A stretch of DNA of 9,894 nucleotides from an uncultured Actinomycetes bacterium. Its GTDB lineage: Bacteria > Actinomycetota > Actinomycetes > Nanopelagicales > Nanopelagicaceae. Under the pieces are notes generated by a model that worked only from the letters and a program-made list of their open reading frames with translations, made no database searches and was not told where the DNA came from. Position numbers and translations under genes: made by a program. Every line of letters begins with the position of its first letter. Positions within the stretch are counted from its first letter, which is position 1. The stretch spans positions 1-9,894 of the forward strand of contig CAIUAO010000016.1 of the NCBI GenBank assembly GCA_903897155.1. The letters run 5' to 3'. Positions 7,641-9,894 of the stretch are shown here, piece after piece.

Positions 7641-9724
7641 GTTCCAGCCTCCTCCATCCCTCTTAGCTCTTTCTTAAGTTCCCTGAGTTCATCACGAAGT
7701 CTGGCTGCTAACTCGAAATGTAATTCAGAAGCTGACATCTTCATCTGCTCGGTGAGAGATTCTATGAGTGCAAGCAGCTCTTGTCTTGGCAAAGAGACTT
7801 TCTTGTCCTTTCGAACGCCTAGTGCAGGGGCTCCACCCGACTTATTCTTACTATGTTTACTCTGTGCGCTAAGGGTTTCGGTGTCCAAAGCCTCTTTTGT
7901 AATGAGATCTGTGATGTCAGCAATTTTCTTGCGCAGCGGCTGGGGATCAATCCCTCTCTCCTTGTTATAAGCAATCTGCTTGTTGCGGCGCCTATTGGTC
8001 TCATCTATTGCTTGAGTCATCGCCTTTGTCATGTTGTCGGCATACATGTGCACTTCACCGGAAACATTTCGAGCCGCGCGTCCGATTGTTTGAATCAAAG
8101 ATGTTGCTGAACGCAAGAAGCCTTCCTTATCAGCATCCAAAATTGCTACGAGTGAGACCTCTGGAAGATCTAGCCCTTCTCTGAGAAGATTGATTCCAAT
8201 TAGGACGTCATACTCACCCGAGCGAAGTTCGCGCAAAAGTTCAACGCGGCGCAAAGTGTCTACTTCTGAGTGTAGGTAACGGACCCTAATACCGAGTCCA
8301 AGAAGATAATCTGTAAGGTCTTCAGACATTTTCTTTGTCAGAGTTGTTACTAAGACTCTTTCATTTCTCTCAGCTCGAATACGAATTTCCCCAACCAGAT
8401 CATCGATCTGCCCCTTGACTGGTTTAACGATAATCGCAGGATCAATCAGACCTGTCGGGCGAATAACCTGTTCAACTACGTCACCCTGAACTTTCTCCAT
8501 TTCATACTTGCCAGGAGTCGCAGAGAGATAAACAGTTTGTCCCTTGCGAGTAAGGAACTCATCAAATCGAAGTGGTCTATTATCTAGTGCACTAGGAAGT
8601 CTAAAACCATGCTCAACTAGAGTTCTCTTTCGTGAAGCATCTCCCTCATGCATCGCTCCAATTTGAGGAACGCTCACATGTGATTCATCAATTACTACGA
8701 GGAAGTCTTCTGGGAAATAATCAAGAAGGCAATTGGGTGCCGATCCTGCTGTCCGCCCATCTATATGACGGGAATAGTTTTCAATTCCAGAGCAAAATCC
8801 GAGTTGCTGCATCATCTCAATATCAAATGTAGTACGCATGCGAAGTCGCTGCGCTTCTAATAGTTTGCCAGCGCGCTCAAAGGCAGAGACAGACTCTTCC
8901 ATCTCTGCTTGAATAGCAACAATCGCCCTATTCATTGTTTCTTGCCCAGCCGAATAGTGGCTTGCAGGGAAGATATACATTTCACTTTCTTCATTAACAA
9001 TTTCACCTGTAAGAGGATGCAGTGTCATGATTTTTTCAATTTCATCGCCAAACATCTCGATGCGGATTGCTAACTCTTCATACATTGGGATGATCTCAAT
9101 GGTGTCGCCACGAACTCTAAATGTCCCCCGCTCAAAAGCCATGTCATTACGCTTATATTGAATATCCACAAATCTACGTAAGAGTTGATTACGCTCGATA
9201 GATTCACCCACTCGAAGTCGGATCATCCGATCAACATATTCTTGTGGAGTACCCAGTCCATAAATACATGAAACAGTTGCAACAACAATTACATCTCTTC
9301 TGGTGAGCAATGAATTAGTTGCAGAGTGGCGAAGTCTTTCAACCTCATCATTGACAGAACTGTCTTTTTCGATGAAGGTATCGGACTGAGGAACATACGC
9401 CTCAGGTTGGTAATAGTCGTAATATGAAACAAAGTACTCAACAGCATTATTTGGGAGCAATTCTTTAAATTCATTAGCTAGCTGTGCCGCGAGTGTCTTA
9501 TTAGGGGCAAGCACGAGTGTTGGGCGCTGCAGCTTCTCAATTAACCATGCTGTAGTGGCAGATTTACCTGTTCCAGTTGCGCCAAGAAGTACAACATCTT
9601 GTTCACCTGCCTCAATTCGTTTAACGAGGTCTGCAATTGCAGTGGGCTGGTCACCAGATGGCACATAATCACTAATTACTTCAAAGGGATTAACTTTGCG
9701 CTGAAGGTCAGTTACTGGCCGCAT
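7637..9724 (-). CDS. uvrB: UvrABC excinuclease subunit B (damage-verifying helicase)
   Basis: UvrB is delivered by UvrA, verifies damage by inserting a beta-hairpin between the strands, and recruits UvrC. The 695-residue product contains Walker A GATGTGKS (48-55), the tyrosine-rich beta-hairpin region YYDYYQPEAY (101-110), helicase motif II DESH (346-349), motif III YLSATPG (399-405), motif VI QTIGRAARN (545-553) and a C-terminal UVR motif (about 645-687) that pairs with the one in UvrC. Residues 611-645 form a polar, poorly conserved linker, normal for the family. Two starts are possible in the string GTGATG: ATG at 9724, sharing one base with the coaE stop, or GTG at 9727, overlapping it by four. 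I chose ATG because actinobacterial UvrB commonly begins MRPV. Neither has a strong ribosome binding site (a GGAAAA lies 12-14 bases upstream), so coupling to coaE is likely. Confidence 0.97.
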   Translation of the reverse strand: MRPVTDLQRKVNPFEVISDYVPSGDQPTAIADLVKRIEAGEQDVVLLGATGTGKSATTAWLIEKLQRPTLVLAPNKTLAAQLANEFKELLPNNAVEYFVSYYDYYQPEAYVPQSDTFIEKDSSVNDEVERLRHSATNSLLTRRDVIVVATVSCIYGLGTPQEYVDRMIRLRVGESIERNQLLRRFVDIQYKRNDMAFERGTFRVRGDTIEIIPMYEELAIRIEMFGDEIEKIMTLHPLTGEIVNEESEMYIFPASHYSAGQETMNRAIVAIQAEMEESVSAFERAGKLLEAQRLRMRTTFDIEMMQQLGFCSGIENYSRHIDGRTAGSAPNCLLDYFPEDFLVVIDESHVSVPQIGAMHEGDASRKRTLVEHGFRLPSALDNRPLRFDEFLTRKGQTVYLSATPGKYEMEKVQGDVVEQVIRPTGLIDPAIIVKPVKGQIDDLVGEIRIRAERNERVLVTTLTKKMSEDLTDYLLGLGIRVRYLHSEVDTLRRVELLRELRSGEYDVLIGINLLREGLDLPEVSLVAILDADKEGFLRSATSLIQTIGRAARNVSGEVHMYADNMTKAMTQAIDETNRRRNKQIAYNKERGIDPQPLRKKIADITDLITKEALDTETLSAQSKHSKNKSGGAPALGVRKDKKVSLPRQELLALIESLTEQMKMSASELHFELAARLRDELRELKKELRGMEEAGT
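7648..7655 (-). promoter_or_regulatory. Strong ribosome binding site for uvrA
   Basis: On the minus strand this reads GGAGGAGG, an almost ideal match to the 16S rRNA tail, seven bases before the GTG at 7640-7638. It lies inside the last codons of uvrB. It settles the GTG start of uvrA. It contrasts with the weak or absent sites before whiA, rapZ, uvrC and uvrB, suggesting uvrA can be initiated independently of ribosomes finishing uvrB. Confidence 0.8.
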
Positions 9725-9894
9725 CACTGACTAGATTTTCCAAATCTCATTGGGTAAAGCCGGTCTTCATATAAGGTCTCAACCTGCCGGAGTAGATGGT
9801 CTTTATCTCCAGTGTTATGAATAATCGCATCAGCGATTGCCTCTCGCTTCTCATCACTTACTTGAACTTCTAACCTCTTAGTAATTTGAAAATC
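9724..9894 (-). CDS. coaE: Dephospho-CoA kinase, C-terminal part (cut by window edge)
   Basis: An open frame enters from the right edge and ends at TGA (9724-9726), giving the last 56 residues of a protein. The segment RLEVQVSDEKREAIADAIIHN followed by a glycine, then a helix LLRQVETLYEDRL, matches the end of dephospho-CoA kinase, where the arginine-containing RL..Q lid and AD.II.N.G are characteristic. CoaE phosphorylates dephospho-CoA at the ribose 3' position, the final step of coenzyme A synthesis, in the cytoplasm. In Mycobacterium coaE also lies just upstream of uvrB, which supports the call. The mycobacterial enzyme carries an extra GrpB-like C-terminal domain; this one stops soon after the kinase fold, so that domain is absent. 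The P-loop end lies outside the window, so the call rests on the tail and on context. Confidence 0.85.
   Translation of the reverse strand, partial: DFQITKRLEVQVSDEKREAIADAIIHNTGDKDHLLRQVETLYEDRLYPMRFGKSSQ

Larger units (their letters stand above)
79..9894 (-). other. Probable single operon coaE-uvrB-uvrA-uvrC-rapZ-yvcK-whiA
   Basis: Seven co-directional genes have junctions of -1 (or -4), -4, +10, +10, -4 and +19 bases in transcription order. No hairpin with a T-tract lies at any junction, and no junction has room for a full promoter outside coding sequence. Co-transcription is inferred; promoters buried in coding sequence cannot be excluded. The 5' end of the unit lies beyond the right edge. 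Confidence 0.75.

Noticed and set aside
7599..7970. Plus-strand open frame of 123 codons across the uvrB-uvrA junction
   Set aside because: It is serine/leucine-rich with no family resemblance, and the minus-strand genes account for the whole interval.
1..9894. CRISPR array, tRNA, rRNA, insertion sequence or phage gene
   Set aside because: No regularly spaced repeats, cloverleaf-like sequence, transposase motif or terminal inverted repeats were seen; coding sequence fills nearly the whole window.

Overview
The window is one end of a tightly packed bacterial operon with every gene on the minus strand. In transcription order (right to left) it reads coaE (last 56 codons only), uvrB, uvrA, uvrC, rapZ, yvcK, whiA, followed by a 78-base stretch at the left edge that holds no recognisable gene. 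Neighbouring genes either overlap by 1-4 bases (coaE/uvrB, uvrB/uvrA, rapZ/yvcK) or are separated by 10, 10 and 19 bases (uvrA/uvrC, uvrC/rapZ, yvcK/whiA). No internal terminator was seen, so the genes are probably co-transcribed from a promoter to the right of the window.

The proteins are clearly actinobacterial. WhiA is close to the Streptomyces form along its whole length, and UvrB, YvcK and RapZ carry actinobacterial wording of their motifs. Yet the DNA is fairly AT-rich (by eye in the forties per cent GC, not computed) and uses TTA leucine codons freely. Low GC, near-absent spacers and housekeeping-only content fit a streamlined lineage such as the freshwater acI group (Candidatus Nanopelagicales: Planktophila, Nanopelagicus and relatives). 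That assignment is an inference, and other low-GC actinobacteria are possible.

Three themes are joined in one unit. CoaE performs the last step of coenzyme A synthesis. UvrB, UvrA and UvrC are the complete damage-recognition and incision machinery of nucleotide excision repair. RapZ, YvcK and WhiA form a conserved Gram-positive trio: an NTPase/RNA-binding-type protein, a UDP-sugar-binding growth and cell-wall factor, and a transcription factor of division and development. In larger actinobacterial genomes these genes lie in the same general neighbourhood but are interspersed with others; here the intervening genes are gone.

No mobile element, phage gene, CRISPR array, RNA gene, intein or broken gene was seen, and I found no convincing new biological system. 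The points worth a second look are the extreme compaction, the start-codon arrangements at the junctions, and two small symmetric elements just downstream of whiA.
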